From contig SHNE01000029.1 in the NCBI GenBank assembly GCA_004295015.1, positions 1 to 64,000 on the forward strand: a DNA stretch of 64,000 bases, given 5' to 3'. Positions 43,968 through 52,144 of the stretch are shown in pieces. The first letter of the stretch is position 1; each line of letters starts with the position of its first letter. Under the pieces are notes generated by a model. The model ran no database searches, was not told the origin of the DNA, and saw nothing but the letters and a program-made list of their open reading frames with translations. Origin of the DNA: Bacteroidota bacterium (GTDB taxonomy: Bacteria; Bacteroidota; Bacteroidia; AKYH767-A; 2013-40CM-41-45). Position numbers and translations under genes: made by a program.

Positions 43968-45230
43968 CTAAGGCTTTTTTGCATTGTGAAGCTGGCTCAT
44001 TATTTTATCAGTGGCTCCGCTGTTGATTTGCACATAATCGCCTGCTGCCTTGCCTGCTCCTTTTTTAAGTGTAATTTGTTTTGATATTGTACTAAGAATT
44101 AGTGCAAATTCATCCTCGTTATGGACGCAAAAGGCAGCTCCGGCTTTGATCAGTCCTGAAGCCTCTCGAAATTTTTCATGTTTAGGTCCAAAGAGAACCG
44201 GTATTCCAAATGCTGCAGCTTCCAATGTGTTATGAATTCCTTTGTTAAACCCACCACCAATATAGGCTACAGTTGCATACCCATATGCATTTGACAATTG
44301 CCCGATGCTGTCGAGAATCAATATTTTGCAATCGTGTAAGCGGTTTTTGTCTGCTGTAGAAAAAAATTGTACGGATGTAGCATCTGTTTTTATTTCAGCT
44401 AATTTTTTTAATTCAAGCACACGGGGTTTATCAATAGTATGTGGTGCGATGAGTAGCTTTAGTTTTGGATCTTTCAATCTATTGAATACATCAAGAATGA
44501 TTTTTTCATCATCAGGCCATGTGCTGCCGCAAACCAATAAATCAGAGTTTTCTTTAAATTGCTCAAGCGTTGGAATTGCAAATTTATTCCTTGCAGAGTA
44601 AGAAACTCTGTCGAAACGTGTATCGCCGCTGATGCTGAAAGATTCAATGCCTATACTTTTCAGCAGGTCGCCGGAATATTGATCCTGGAGAAAGAAGTGA
44701 CTGATGTTTCGTAGCATTTCGCGAAAAAAACCACCATACCATTTAAAGAAATGTTGATTCTTTCTAAAGATGCCTGACACGATATATACGGGTATGTTTT
44801 CTTTCCTTAATGCAGAAAGGTAGTGGTACCAGTAATCATACTTGATAAACAAGACCATGTCAGGTTTTATTATATCTAAAAATGTTTTAGCATTTTTTCT
44901 TCCGTCCGGTGGAAGATATATCACGAGGTCTGCATGAGGATAGTTTTTTCTGACTTCAAAGCCGGAAGGTGAAAAGAAACTAAGTATAATGTTTGCTGAA
45001 GGATAGGTCTCTCTTATAGTTTCAAGTAGGGGTCTTCCTTGCTCGAATTCTCCCAGGGATGAGCAATGGATCCAATACGTAGCTCCTGATTTTTTTTGGT
45101 AGGAGTGAAGCCTTTGTTTCCAGCCTCTTCTGCCATTAATCCATAAGCTTGCTTTTTCATTCCCCAGAAATGCGGCTATTCGTATACCGAGTTGAAATAT
45201 AAATAGTCCGGAGTTATATAAGAAGAGCAT
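43968..45230 (-). CDS. waaA: 3-deoxy-D-manno-octulosonic acid (Kdo) transferase
   Basis: The protein has 420 residues. GT30 family: an N-terminal membrane anchor, IHCSSLGEFEQGRPLLE, ILSFFSPSGFEVRK, LFIKYDYWYHYL, and the C-terminal nucleotide-sugar part with YIGGGFNKGIHNTLEAAAFG and VLFGPKHEKF. It adds Kdo from CMP-Kdo to lipid A precursor at the inner membrane. It sits 12 nt downstream of the beta-barrel gene at 45243 and is probably co-transcribed. Confidence 0.95.
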   Translation of the reverse strand: MLFLYNSGLFIFQLGIRIAAFLGNEKASLWINGRRGWKQRLHSYQKKSGATYWIHCSSLGEFEQGRPLLETIRETYPSANIILSFFSPSGFEVRKNYPHADLVIYLPPDGRKNAKTFLDIIKPDMVLFIKYDYWYHYLSALRKENIPVYIVSGIFRKNQHFFKWYGGFFREMLRNISHFFLQDQYSGDLLKSIGIESFSISGDTRFDRVSYSARNKFAIPTLEQFKENSDLLVCGSTWPDDEKIILDVFNRLKDPKLKLLIAPHTIDKPRVLELKKLAEIKTDATSVQFFSTADKNRLHDCKILILDSIGQLSNAYGYATVAYIGGGFNKGIHNTLEAAAFGIPVLFGPKHEKFREASGLIKAGAAFCVHNEDEFALILSTISKQITLKKGAGKAAGDYVQINSGATDKIMSQLHNAKKP

Positions 45231-45242
45231 TACCGGTTAAAA

Positions 45243-45995
45243 TCAATTGTAATAAAATTCTTTTGGCACCCTCTTGTAAATTGGAATAAGCCATGCTACC
45301 CGAATTCCTATTAAAAGATCATTTCGCTTTTTTGAGTCTTGAATTCGACTGTCATAATTAAAAGATCGGCGATTTTGTGTGAAACCTTGAGTCAGCTCCA
45401 CTCCGGCATAAAAGTTTACCAATCTTTTATTTCCAAAATTCATATAGCCTGCAAAAGCAGTAAGACTTAGTCCGTTTGTTAAACGGTCATAGCCTTTTTT
45501 ATAATCGTCTTCAATAGCAGGGATTGAGCTTCCCTGATTTTCTATTCTGATTTTATGCTGTATAACGCCTGCACCAATGCTGGTAAATAGTCCTGAATTT
45601 TTGTTCGGACCGAAAATGGGAAATACTTTCCCAAGCTTTAGTTCAAATTTTAATCCTCGCTCATACAAAATGACGTCTGCAAAATCCCCCTGTGATGAAA
45701 TGATCCCGCCTTGGCTGGTTGCAAGGGAATCAAGTATGGTGTTTTCTTTGACCTTATTTCCAAAAATAAATTGGCCATCAAGACCGAATACATAATTCTT
45801 CTTGGTTTTCCATTGAAAGACTCCGCCGATATTAAAATTATTGCCAAACCGTTGAGCCAGATCAGCACCAGGCATTTGATACGCTGCCGCTGCACCTATC
45901 ATCGGGAAAGCTATTGCAGAGTCTTTGATATTTTGTTGAGAGAATACCGCGAACGGCAAGCATATAAGAAAAAATATCGCTATTGATTTTACCAT
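45243..45995 (-). CDS. Outer-membrane beta-barrel protein of unknown function
   Basis: The protein has 250 residues. A signal peptide (IAIFFLICLPFAVFSQ) is followed by beta strands with alternating aromatics and glycines (NIGGVFQWKTKKNYVFGLDG, LVNFYAGVELTQGF), and ends with an aromatic residue region (KEFYYN). It looks like a conserved Bacteroidota barrel often next to waaA. The role is not known; a link to lipopolysaccharide is inferred from position only. Confidence 0.78.
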   Translation of the reverse strand: MVKSIAIFFLICLPFAVFSQQNIKDSAIAFPMIGAAAAYQMPGADLAQRFGNNFNIGGVFQWKTKKNYVFGLDGQFIFGNKVKENTILDSLATSQGGIISSQGDFADVILYERGLKFELKLGKVFPIFGPNKNSGLFTSIGAGVIQHKIRIENQGSSIPAIEDDYKKGYDRLTNGLSLTAFAGYMNFGNKRLVNFYAGVELTQGFTQNRRSFNYDSRIQDSKKRNDLLIGIRVAWLIPIYKRVPKEFYYN

Positions 45996-46108
45996 TGAAA
46001 TGTACCGGTCTTGATTATTCTTCTACTTGTAATGTTATTTCCTTTCAATTCTGAGATCAGTGGTTAAAAAACTACCGGATCAGCTCGCTTAAATGGAGCA
46101 AATATTTT

Positions 46109-46606
46109 TCAGGATGTTTTAACCTTCAGGTCTTCTGCAGTAAATTGATATGGTAGAAATTGTTTTATAGTATCGGCAACTAATACCTTTCCTGTCTCAC
46201 CCACGAGAATTAAGCGAATATTACCATGATACCTGTGTTCGTATTCTGCAATCGCCTGACGACAAGCGCCACATGGTGTAATAGGCTTGTCGATTAAAAA
46301 TTGATCAGACAAAGCAGTTACAGCTATTGCCCTGATTTTCACTCCGGGATAATTTGCGCCCGCTGCAAAAATAGCCACCCTTTCAGCACAAAGACCGATG
46401 GGATAACTGGCGTTCTCCTGGTTGTTTCCACGCATAATCACCCCATTTTCAAGGGAAACTGCAGCTCCAACCTGAAATCTGGAATAGGGAGCATAGGCCT
46501 TGCTAACACTTTGTCGTGCAGCTACTACCAGCTTCTGATCTTCTTCAGAAAGTTCATTTACATCTTCGTATTCAATGAACTGGGATATAATCTCAACTTT
46601 TTTCAT
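46109..46606 (-). CDS. cdd: Cytidine deaminase
   Basis: The protein has 165 residues from the ATG at 46606. The zinc deaminase motif is present: CAERVAIFAA (Cys-Ala-Glu) and PCGACRQAIAEY. Substrate-binding YAPYSRFQVGAAV and NNQENASYPIGLCAER are typical. It converts cytidine and deoxycytidine to uridine forms in pyrimidine salvage. A lone minus-strand gene. Confidence 0.95.
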   Translation of the reverse strand: MKKVEIISQFIEYEDVNELSEEDQKLVVAARQSVSKAYAPYSRFQVGAAVSLENGVIMRGNNQENASYPIGLCAERVAIFAAGANYPGVKIRAIAVTALSDQFLIDKPITPCGACRQAIAEYEHRYHGNIRLILVGETGKVLVADTIKQFLPYQFTAEDLKVKTS

Positions 46607-46941
46607 AATTTGAATGTGCCTCAAGGTACATATAATATACAATTTCAGACGAAATGCCTCGTTATGGCTTTAAACTTCCATGAAACACTGTCTTTTGTAT
46701 AAGTCATTGATAATTAGAGAGAAGGGTGGATGTTTTCATGGCATCGAATCCATAATAATTTTTTTTGGCCCAATGATTGATTTTGGGAAACCCGATTCAG
46801 TAAAAATTGCCGGATTATTGACAAATTAAACACAACTTTTTAGACTAAAATCCCGTAACAGATTCCTCCAGCAAACCAATTAACCTTCTGCAAGGAAAAA
46901 TTATTACGATCTTTGCAAAAAAATTAAGCACATCCAAAGCA
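46607..46941. other. Intergenic region between divergent genes
   Basis: 335 nt. GATCTTTG at 46908-46915 is a 7 of 8 match to TAnnTTTG and would give a transcript start close to 46920, just before the lipoprotein gene. No FNR-like dyad and no RNA gene were seen. Confidence 0.5.
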
Positions 46942-47388
46942 ATGAAAAATTTCAAGAGCATTTTCTTTTTGGTTCTCACCGTTTTGATGGTGGCCGGAAT
47001 TACATCATGTAAAAAAGATGCCGGTGAAGGCGGGACTTCTACTATTACCGGTAAAGTAACCGTATATAATTATAATGATAATGCCTTCACTTATTTGGAA
47101 GATACATTCCCTGCACGTGATCAGGATGTATTTATAATCTATGGAGCTGAATCAACAACATTTGACAACGATGTGAAAACATCCTATGACGGAACTTATG
47201 AATTTAAATATTTACAAAAAGGAAAATATAGAATATTTGCTTACTCAGAAGATTCAACAGGACGAGCAAATGGTACAGCCGGATCTATTTTCAGACCGGA
47301 CGTTCCGGTTTTTGTTGATGTTGAAATAACATCGAAAAATCAAACAGTAGTAGGCCCTGAAATTTTCATACTTACAACAAAACAATAA
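46942..47388 (+). CDS. Lipoprotein of unknown function
   Basis: The protein has 148 residues. A lipoprotein signal (VAGITSCKKDAG) is followed by a beta-rich domain: STITGKVTVYNYND, TSYDGTYEFKYLQKGKYRIFAYSED. This resembles a carboxypeptidase-regulatory-like (prealbumin-like) fold. It overlaps the next gene's ATG by one base, and the two are probably translationally coupled. It starts a five-gene operon ending at 50093. Confidence 0.75.
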   Translation: MKNFKSIFFLVLTVLMVAGITSCKKDAGEGGTSTITGKVTVYNYNDNAFTYLEDTFPARDQDVFIIYGAESTTFDNDVKTSYDGTYEFKYLQKGKYRIFAYSEDSTGRANGTAGSIFRPDVPVFVDVEITSKNQTVVGPEIFILTTKQ

Positions 47389-47960
47389 TGACGAAAAAAC
47401 GAATTGTATTATTTTTAATTGCTTGTTTGTTTACCACATTTAATGGTTTTGCTCAAAGCAAAAAAGATATCAAAAAGAATAAGGTAAAATCTGTGAAGGT
47501 CACCATGATCACAGTCAAAGAAGGGACTGAAGTCGCCGTACCGGAATCATTTGAGCGTTATGACGAGAATGGCAAACTGATTGAGATTATTGACTATGAT
47601 AAAGAGGGGAAAGTAAAGTTGCATGAAAGCTATGTCTTAAATAAAAATGGAGACGTGGTTGAGCAAATAGAATATTCAGCCACCGGAAAAGTCCAGAAAA
47701 AGAGTATTGCCAAATATAATGCATTAGGTGATAAAACGGAAGAAAGCAGGTATGATGGAAATGGAGTATTGATCAACAAGGAGATCTATACATACAATGC
47801 ACAAGGCGAACGTACAACAGAAGTAACACTTGATCCTAAAAATAACGTTATTAAAAAGGACTTCTTGCTTTATGACAAGAAGGGAATGAAAATTGAAAGA
47901 AGAACTACTGATCCTAACGGAAAAGTTCTGGAGGTGAGAAAATACACTTACGAATATTGA
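47388..47960 (+). CDS. Secreted YD/RHS-like repeat protein
   Basis: The protein has 190 residues. A signal peptide (IVLFLIACLFTTFNGFAQ) is followed by short repeats of about 22-26 residues: YDENGKLIEIIDYDKEGKV, LNKNGDVVEQIEYSATGKV, YNALGDKTEESRYDGNGVL, YNAQGERTTEVTLDPKNNV. These are YD-like or MORN-like beta hairpins, and the protein is likely periplasmic or surface. Its stop overlaps the VTC gene start (TGATG). Function unknown. Confidence 0.78.
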   Translation: MTKKRIVLFLIACLFTTFNGFAQSKKDIKKNKVKSVKVTMITVKEGTEVAVPESFERYDENGKLIEIIDYDKEGKVKLHESYVLNKNGDVVEQIEYSATGKVQKKSIAKYNALGDKTEESRYDGNGVLINKEIYTYNAQGERTTEVTLDPKNNVIKKDFLLYDKKGMKIERRTTDPNGKVLEVRKYTYEY

Positions 47961-48721
47961 TGGTTTCAACTGAACTTAATTCTTTACTTGAAAAATTTGA
48001 TCCCATTTCTCTGAAAGAAATGGATAGCGTTAAATTGCAGGACAGGGTAGACACCAAGTTTATGTTCAGCGATGCTGTTTTACCGGCATTGTTTGAAAAA
48101 ATGGTTCCACATTATCGTGTGCTGAAGATCGAGGAGCATAGGTTTAATCATTATGAGACTTTGTATTTTGATACCGAGAAATTCGATCTCTACGTAAAGC
48201 ATCACAATGGTAAACTGAACAGGTATAAATTCAGGTCCAGAAGGTATGTTGAATCTGAATTGAATTTCTTTGAAGTCAAATTTAAAAATAACAAAGGTCG
48301 AACTATAAAGGACAGAATTAAAAGACCTGAAATTGTGAAGGTCATTGCCGATAAGTCGAGTGATTTGGTTCGTAGTATTTCGAATATTGATCCTTCAACT
48401 TTGCGCCCTAAGCTTTGGGTCAATTATATTCGGATCACCTTCGTAAGTAAAAGTTCTCAGGAGAGATTGACTGTGGATACTCAGCTCACTTTTAAAGACG
48501 ACACTCAATGTCTGAACTATAATGGTTTGGTTATCGCTGAAGTGAAGAGAGCCAGTGCTAAGGATAAAAGCCAATTCGTTGAATTGATGAAGGCATTCTC
48601 CATAAACCAAAAATCAATCAGTAAATATTGTCTGGGTGTAATTACACTGAACCCTGACATAAAGAAAAATGTATTTAAACCTACCTTATTATACTTGAAC
48701 AAACTTCTAAAAGCATCATGA
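47960..48721 (+). CDS. Polyphosphate polymerase VTC-domain protein
   Basis: The protein has 253 residues from the ATG at 47960. VTC/CYTH-fold features: LQDRVDTKFMF, YETLYFDTEKFDLY, NRYKFRSRRY, FFEVKFKNNKGRTIKDR, IAEVKRA and KSISKYCLGV, with the basic and acidic residues that line the tunnel in yeast Vtc4. Bacterial versions are linked with DUF4956 and CotH genes; enzyme activity is not proved for most. It is followed by DUF4956 with a 4-nt overlap. Confidence 0.85.
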   Translation: MVSTELNSLLEKFDPISLKEMDSVKLQDRVDTKFMFSDAVLPALFEKMVPHYRVLKIEEHRFNHYETLYFDTEKFDLYVKHHNGKLNRYKFRSRRYVESELNFFEVKFKNNKGRTIKDRIKRPEIVKVIADKSSDLVRSISNIDPSTLRPKLWVNYIRITFVSKSSQERLTVDTQLTFKDDTQCLNYNGLVIAEVKRASAKDKSQFVELMKAFSINQKSISKYCLGVITLNPDIKKNVFKPTLLYLNKLLKAS

Positions 48722-49392
48722 ACGACTTTGCAGGAATTGAATTATTTGACAAATTATCTGATAAATTTTTCTGGCGACTTTTAATCGACATCTGTTCGAT
48801 GTTGATTATTGTGAGACTTATTTATTTCAGAATTTACAGGAAAAAGGATTATCTGTTTACTTTCTTCCTCTTTAATATAATAATTTTCATTATCACCTAC
48901 CTGCTAAACAAGGTAGATATGTCCATGGGTGCTGCATTCGGACTCTTTGCAGTTTTCTCCATGCTGCGATATCGTACAGAGGGAATAAGTACAAAGGATA
49001 TGACCTACCTGTTCATCGTAATTGCAATGGGACTAATTTCTGCAGTCAGTAAGGGAACGTATTTCGAATTGATAATAATAAATCTGATCCTGATCATCTG
49101 TACTTATATGCTGGATGGAAACTGGCTGGTTAGAAACGAAATGGTGAAGTCCATCCTTTATGAAAATATCGAGATGATCAGACCGGAAAATTATTCTGCA
49201 TTAATGGAAGATCTCAGAACCAGAACCGGCTTGGATATTCATAAAGTCAGCGTAGACAAGATCGATTTTCTTAAAGACGTTGCCTCCGTGAAAGTGTACT
49301 ATTATGAGGATACAACGCTTAGAGGAGCTTCTGTGAAGGTTGAAGGTGATCAACCCGGAGAAAACTGGTCTGATGGTGGCAATAATGCTTAA
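48718..49392 (+). CDS. DUF4956 membrane protein
   Basis: The protein has 224 residues. About four helices in the first 130 residues contain the conserved SMGAAFGLFAVFSMLRYRTEGISTKDMTYLF-type core (about 62-92; key residues Gly, Phe-Ala-Val-Phe-Ser-Met-Leu-Arg-Tyr-Arg-Thr). A cytoplasmic C-terminal domain (LEDLRTRTGLDIHKVSVDKID-like region) follows. DUF4956 commonly partners VTC proteins. The family function is unknown. Confidence 0.88.
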   Translation: MNDFAGIELFDKLSDKFFWRLLIDICSMLIIVRLIYFRIYRKKDYLFTFFLFNIIIFIITYLLNKVDMSMGAAFGLFAVFSMLRYRTEGISTKDMTYLFIVIAMGLISAVSKGTYFELIIINLILIICTYMLDGNWLVRNEMVKSILYENIEMIRPENYSALMEDLRTRTGLDIHKVSVDKIDFLKDVASVKVYYYEDTTLRGASVKVEGDQPGENWSDGGNNA

Positions 49393-49400
49393 TTTCTTTA

Positions 49401-50093
49401 ATGTCAGTTAGCTTGCGGTCTCTATTCACTCGTATTCTCTTGCTATGCATTTTCACTGCAGGGATAATTCCGACTATTCATGCACAACAGGATGATGCAG
49501 GCTTATGGGCCAGTGTTTCTGTAAAACATCAGGTGACAAGACGAATGTCAGTTGGAATCAGTGAGCAAATTAGATTGTATCAGAATGTATCTGAAGTTGA
49601 TCAGTTTTTTACTGACATTGGCATTGATTATGATCTTTTGTCTTCCTTAAAAGTATCAGTCAGTTACCGACTCACGTCAAAGAATCAATTGACTTATTAT
49701 CAAACTCGCCATAGAGGATATATTGATCTTACTTACAAGAAAAAGTTAAAGCCGCTCTCATTATCTTTTCGCCAACGCTTACAGAGTCAGGTGGAGGCTG
49801 TTAATTCCAGTAATAATGGTAAAGTTCCGGAATGGTACACGCGTAGTAAGTTAACTGTTAAACTTGATCTTGATAAAAAGTACTCTCCCTATTTGGCTAC
49901 CGAGTATTATTACTTAGTTGATAACCTTAAAGAAAGTGATCATGTATTTGATAAGGCTCGTTATGAAATCGGAATAGATTATGACTTCAACCGTCGTAGC
50001 AGTTTGAATCTTTTTTACCTGATCCAAAAGGATCTGCTTGAAAAGAAAACAAGAGATTTTGTATCAGGAATAGGATATTCATATTCCTTTTAA
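49401..50093 (+). CDS. DUF2490 outer-membrane beta-barrel protein
   Basis: The protein has 230 residues. A signal peptide (LLLCIFTAGIIPTIHAQ) is followed by DAGLWASVSVKHQVTRRMSV and a run of amphipathic strands, ending FVSGIGYSYSF with terminal Phe. This is the DUF2490 porin-like barrel. It is the last gene of the VTC operon, 8 nt after DUF4956, which suggests that the system has an outer-membrane component. Confidence 0.85.
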   Translation: MSVSLRSLFTRILLLCIFTAGIIPTIHAQQDDAGLWASVSVKHQVTRRMSVGISEQIRLYQNVSEVDQFFTDIGIDYDLLSSLKVSVSYRLTSKNQLTYYQTRHRGYIDLTYKKKLKPLSLSFRQRLQSQVEAVNSSNNGKVPEWYTRSKLTVKLDLDKKYSPYLATEYYYLVDNLKESDHVFDKARYEIGIDYDFNRRSSLNLFYLIQKDLLEKKTRDFVSGIGYSYSF

Positions 50094-50175
50094 TCATACT
50101 CCTTTAAGTTCCTGAAGCATTAAGTCAGGTTGTTCAGTCTTCTGCTTTTTATTGAATTACCCGGACTTATGCTTG

Positions 50176-50646
50176 TCATTTTACAATTAATGCTACTGCA
50201 TAGCAACTAACTCCTTCTTCCCGTCCGACAAATCCGAGTTTTTCTGTTGTTGTTGCTTTTATAGATAAGTCATCTTCAGAAATCTCCATTACGGCACACA
50301 AAACTTTTCGCATTTCAGGGATGTAGGGCGCTATTTTTGGTTGTTGGAGGCACAGCGTAACATCGAGGTTTCCTATAGAGTAGGAGTTGTGCTTTAATAA
50401 ATCACAAACTCTTTTTAGCAATATTTTACTGTCTATGTCCTTGAATTCACCCGATGTGTCCGGAAAATGTTTGCCTATATCACCAAGGTTGGCAGCACCC
50501 AGAAGTGCATCACAAATAGCATGTATCATTACATCGGCATCTGAATGACCAAGACCGCCTTTTTCGTGCTCTACTTCAATACCACCCAGGTAGAATTTCT
50601 TTCCCTTAACAAGTTGATGCACATCAAATCCAAATCCTATACGCAT
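50176..50646 (-). CDS. ispF: 2-C-methyl-D-erythritol 2,4-cyclodiphosphate synthase
   Basis: The protein has 156 residues. IspF hallmarks: FDVHQL and GLGHSDADVMIHAICDALLGA (zinc Asp/His ligands), IGKHFPDT, and ATTTEKLGFVGR near the C-terminus. It catalyses the cyclisation step of the methylerythritol phosphate isoprenoid pathway. A lone gene on the minus strand, convergent with the DUF2490 gene. Confidence 0.97.
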   Translation of the reverse strand: MRIGFGFDVHQLVKGKKFYLGGIEVEHEKGGLGHSDADVMIHAICDALLGAANLGDIGKHFPDTSGEFKDIDSKILLKRVCDLLKHNSYSIGNLDVTLCLQQPKIAPYIPEMRKVLCAVMEISEDDLSIKATTTEKLGFVGREEGVSCYAVALIVK

Positions 50647-50763
50647 GTTAATTTTTTAAATTAATATTCCTGAGCCAAATGATGAAATTAATGCCGGAAT
50701 TCGCACCGGATATTTTTACAGCTCATGCAAAGAAACATAAATCAATTTGATTGGGACAAAAAA

Positions 50764-50788
50764 AAACGGATGATTCGCTCATCCGTTT
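50764..50788 (-). terminator. Hairpin terminator of the porU-porV operon
   Basis: Inverted repeat AAACGGATGA (50764-50773) and TCATCCGTTT (50779-50788) with a 5-nt loop. On the minus strand the hairpin is followed by a T-run (the A-run at about 50758-50766), 65 nt after the porV stop. Confidence 0.75.
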
Positions 50789-50852
50789 CTTTCTAAATAG
50801 CTTGGTTTTTAAAGTTTCAATGATGGAACCATCGAAAACGTTTAATCAATCC

Positions 50853-52088
50853 TTATTCGTCAGAATTATTAGTCTCTTTTTTCAAACCTTCAAAGTCAAA
50901 GGTCAGAGTGAAACGCAAGGTGTTTTCCAGTGGGTTTCTTTGAGATGCTATGAGATATGCAAAATCTAATCCAAATACATTGTAACGAAGTCCTGCCCCG
51001 AGTGTAAAGAATTTTCTGTTTCCTTTTGTAGCAGCCTCATGGAAATATCCGGCGCGAATGGCAAATTGTTTGTCATACCAGTATTCTGCACCGATGGAAT
51101 AAGTGAATTCTTTTAATTCCTCACTGAATCCTGCCGGAGCATCGCCCCAAGAACTTATCATAGCAGATGGAACAGAAATATTTGTGGGATCTTTTCCTTC
51201 ACGAACAACCTTCGTTCCACTGCTGGAAAGACTGTCGGCGCCAATTGAATTTTTCCAGTATACGGGTGGAGTAGGGACCAATAGTTTATTGATATCAGCT
51301 CCGAATGAAATGCTATTATAATCATCCAAGTCTACCTTAAGGTTTGTACCCAATCGGAAATTTGTGGGGATAAAATCTTTTGACTTGGTATCCGTGTAAG
51401 AAATTTTACCTCCGATATTGGAGATATTTAATCCAAATGCTAATTCAGCATCTTTATTCGAAAGTTCGATCGGTGTCTTATAATAACCGCTTATGTCAGC
51501 CGCAACAGTTTTTCCCGCATGCGTATTGATTGTATTGTTTATTGTTTGATTTCCTGTGAGATTGGAATAGATATAACGTAGAGCTATTCCACCGCTAAAT
51601 TTTTCTCCGAGCTTTCTTGAATAGGCAACATCAAATGCCCATTCGTTCGGATTAAAGGACCCTGCAGGTTCAGCATTTTCGGTAGTAAAGTCAATATTTC
51701 CTAATGAGAAATAAAGCAATGAAGCGGCTATAGCTTGTTCGTCGTTGATTTTCTTATATCCTGAGATATATGCAAGGTTGATATCATTCACAAGTGCTCG
51801 AAGCCAGGGAGTATAGGAAATAGCAAAGCCAAAACCTTTTTCTGCAAAGGCAAGTTTGGCCGGATTCCAGTGAATGGAATTCACATCCGGACTTGTAGCC
51901 ACGCCATAATCGCCCATTCCACCTGCTCTTGAATCAGGAGCAATTTGGAGAAAGGGGACGGCCGTAGTGATTGTATTAATTTGTCCCAGCAGTGAGTCCC
52001 TGAAGGAACTGACCTGTGCTGTACTGTAAAATGAAGCCCCGAGAATACAAGCGGCGCTTAAATAGACTTTTTTGAAGTTAAAATGCAT
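50853..52088 (-). CDS. porV: Type IX secretion outer-membrane shuttle protein PorV
   Basis: The protein has 411 residues from the ATG at 52088. Signal peptide (AACILGASFYSTAQ), then a FadL-like 14-strand barrel: FLQIAPDSRAGGMGDYGVATSPD (about residues 39-60), WNPAKLAFAEKGFG and the final LRFTLTFDFEGL. The N-terminal PDARAGGMG-like motif is the PorV/LptO signature. PorV carries cargo from the SprA translocon to the PorU sortase. It lies 56 nt downstream of porU. Confidence 0.94.
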   Translation of the reverse strand: MHFNFKKVYLSAACILGASFYSTAQVSSFRDSLLGQINTITTAVPFLQIAPDSRAGGMGDYGVATSPDVNSIHWNPAKLAFAEKGFGFAISYTPWLRALVNDINLAYISGYKKINDEQAIAASLLYFSLGNIDFTTENAEPAGSFNPNEWAFDVAYSRKLGEKFSGGIALRYIYSNLTGNQTINNTINTHAGKTVAADISGYYKTPIELSNKDAELAFGLNISNIGGKISYTDTKSKDFIPTNFRLGTNLKVDLDDYNSISFGADINKLLVPTPPVYWKNSIGADSLSSSGTKVVREGKDPTNISVPSAMISSWGDAPAGFSEELKEFTYSIGAEYWYDKQFAIRAGYFHEAATKGNRKFFTLGAGLRYNVFGLDFAYLIASQRNPLENTLRFTLTFDFEGLKKETNNSDE

Positions 52089-52144
52089 GTTTTTTCTTAA
52101 ATGAAGGATGCCCAATATACGGGATTAAATAAAAATAGTTTGGT

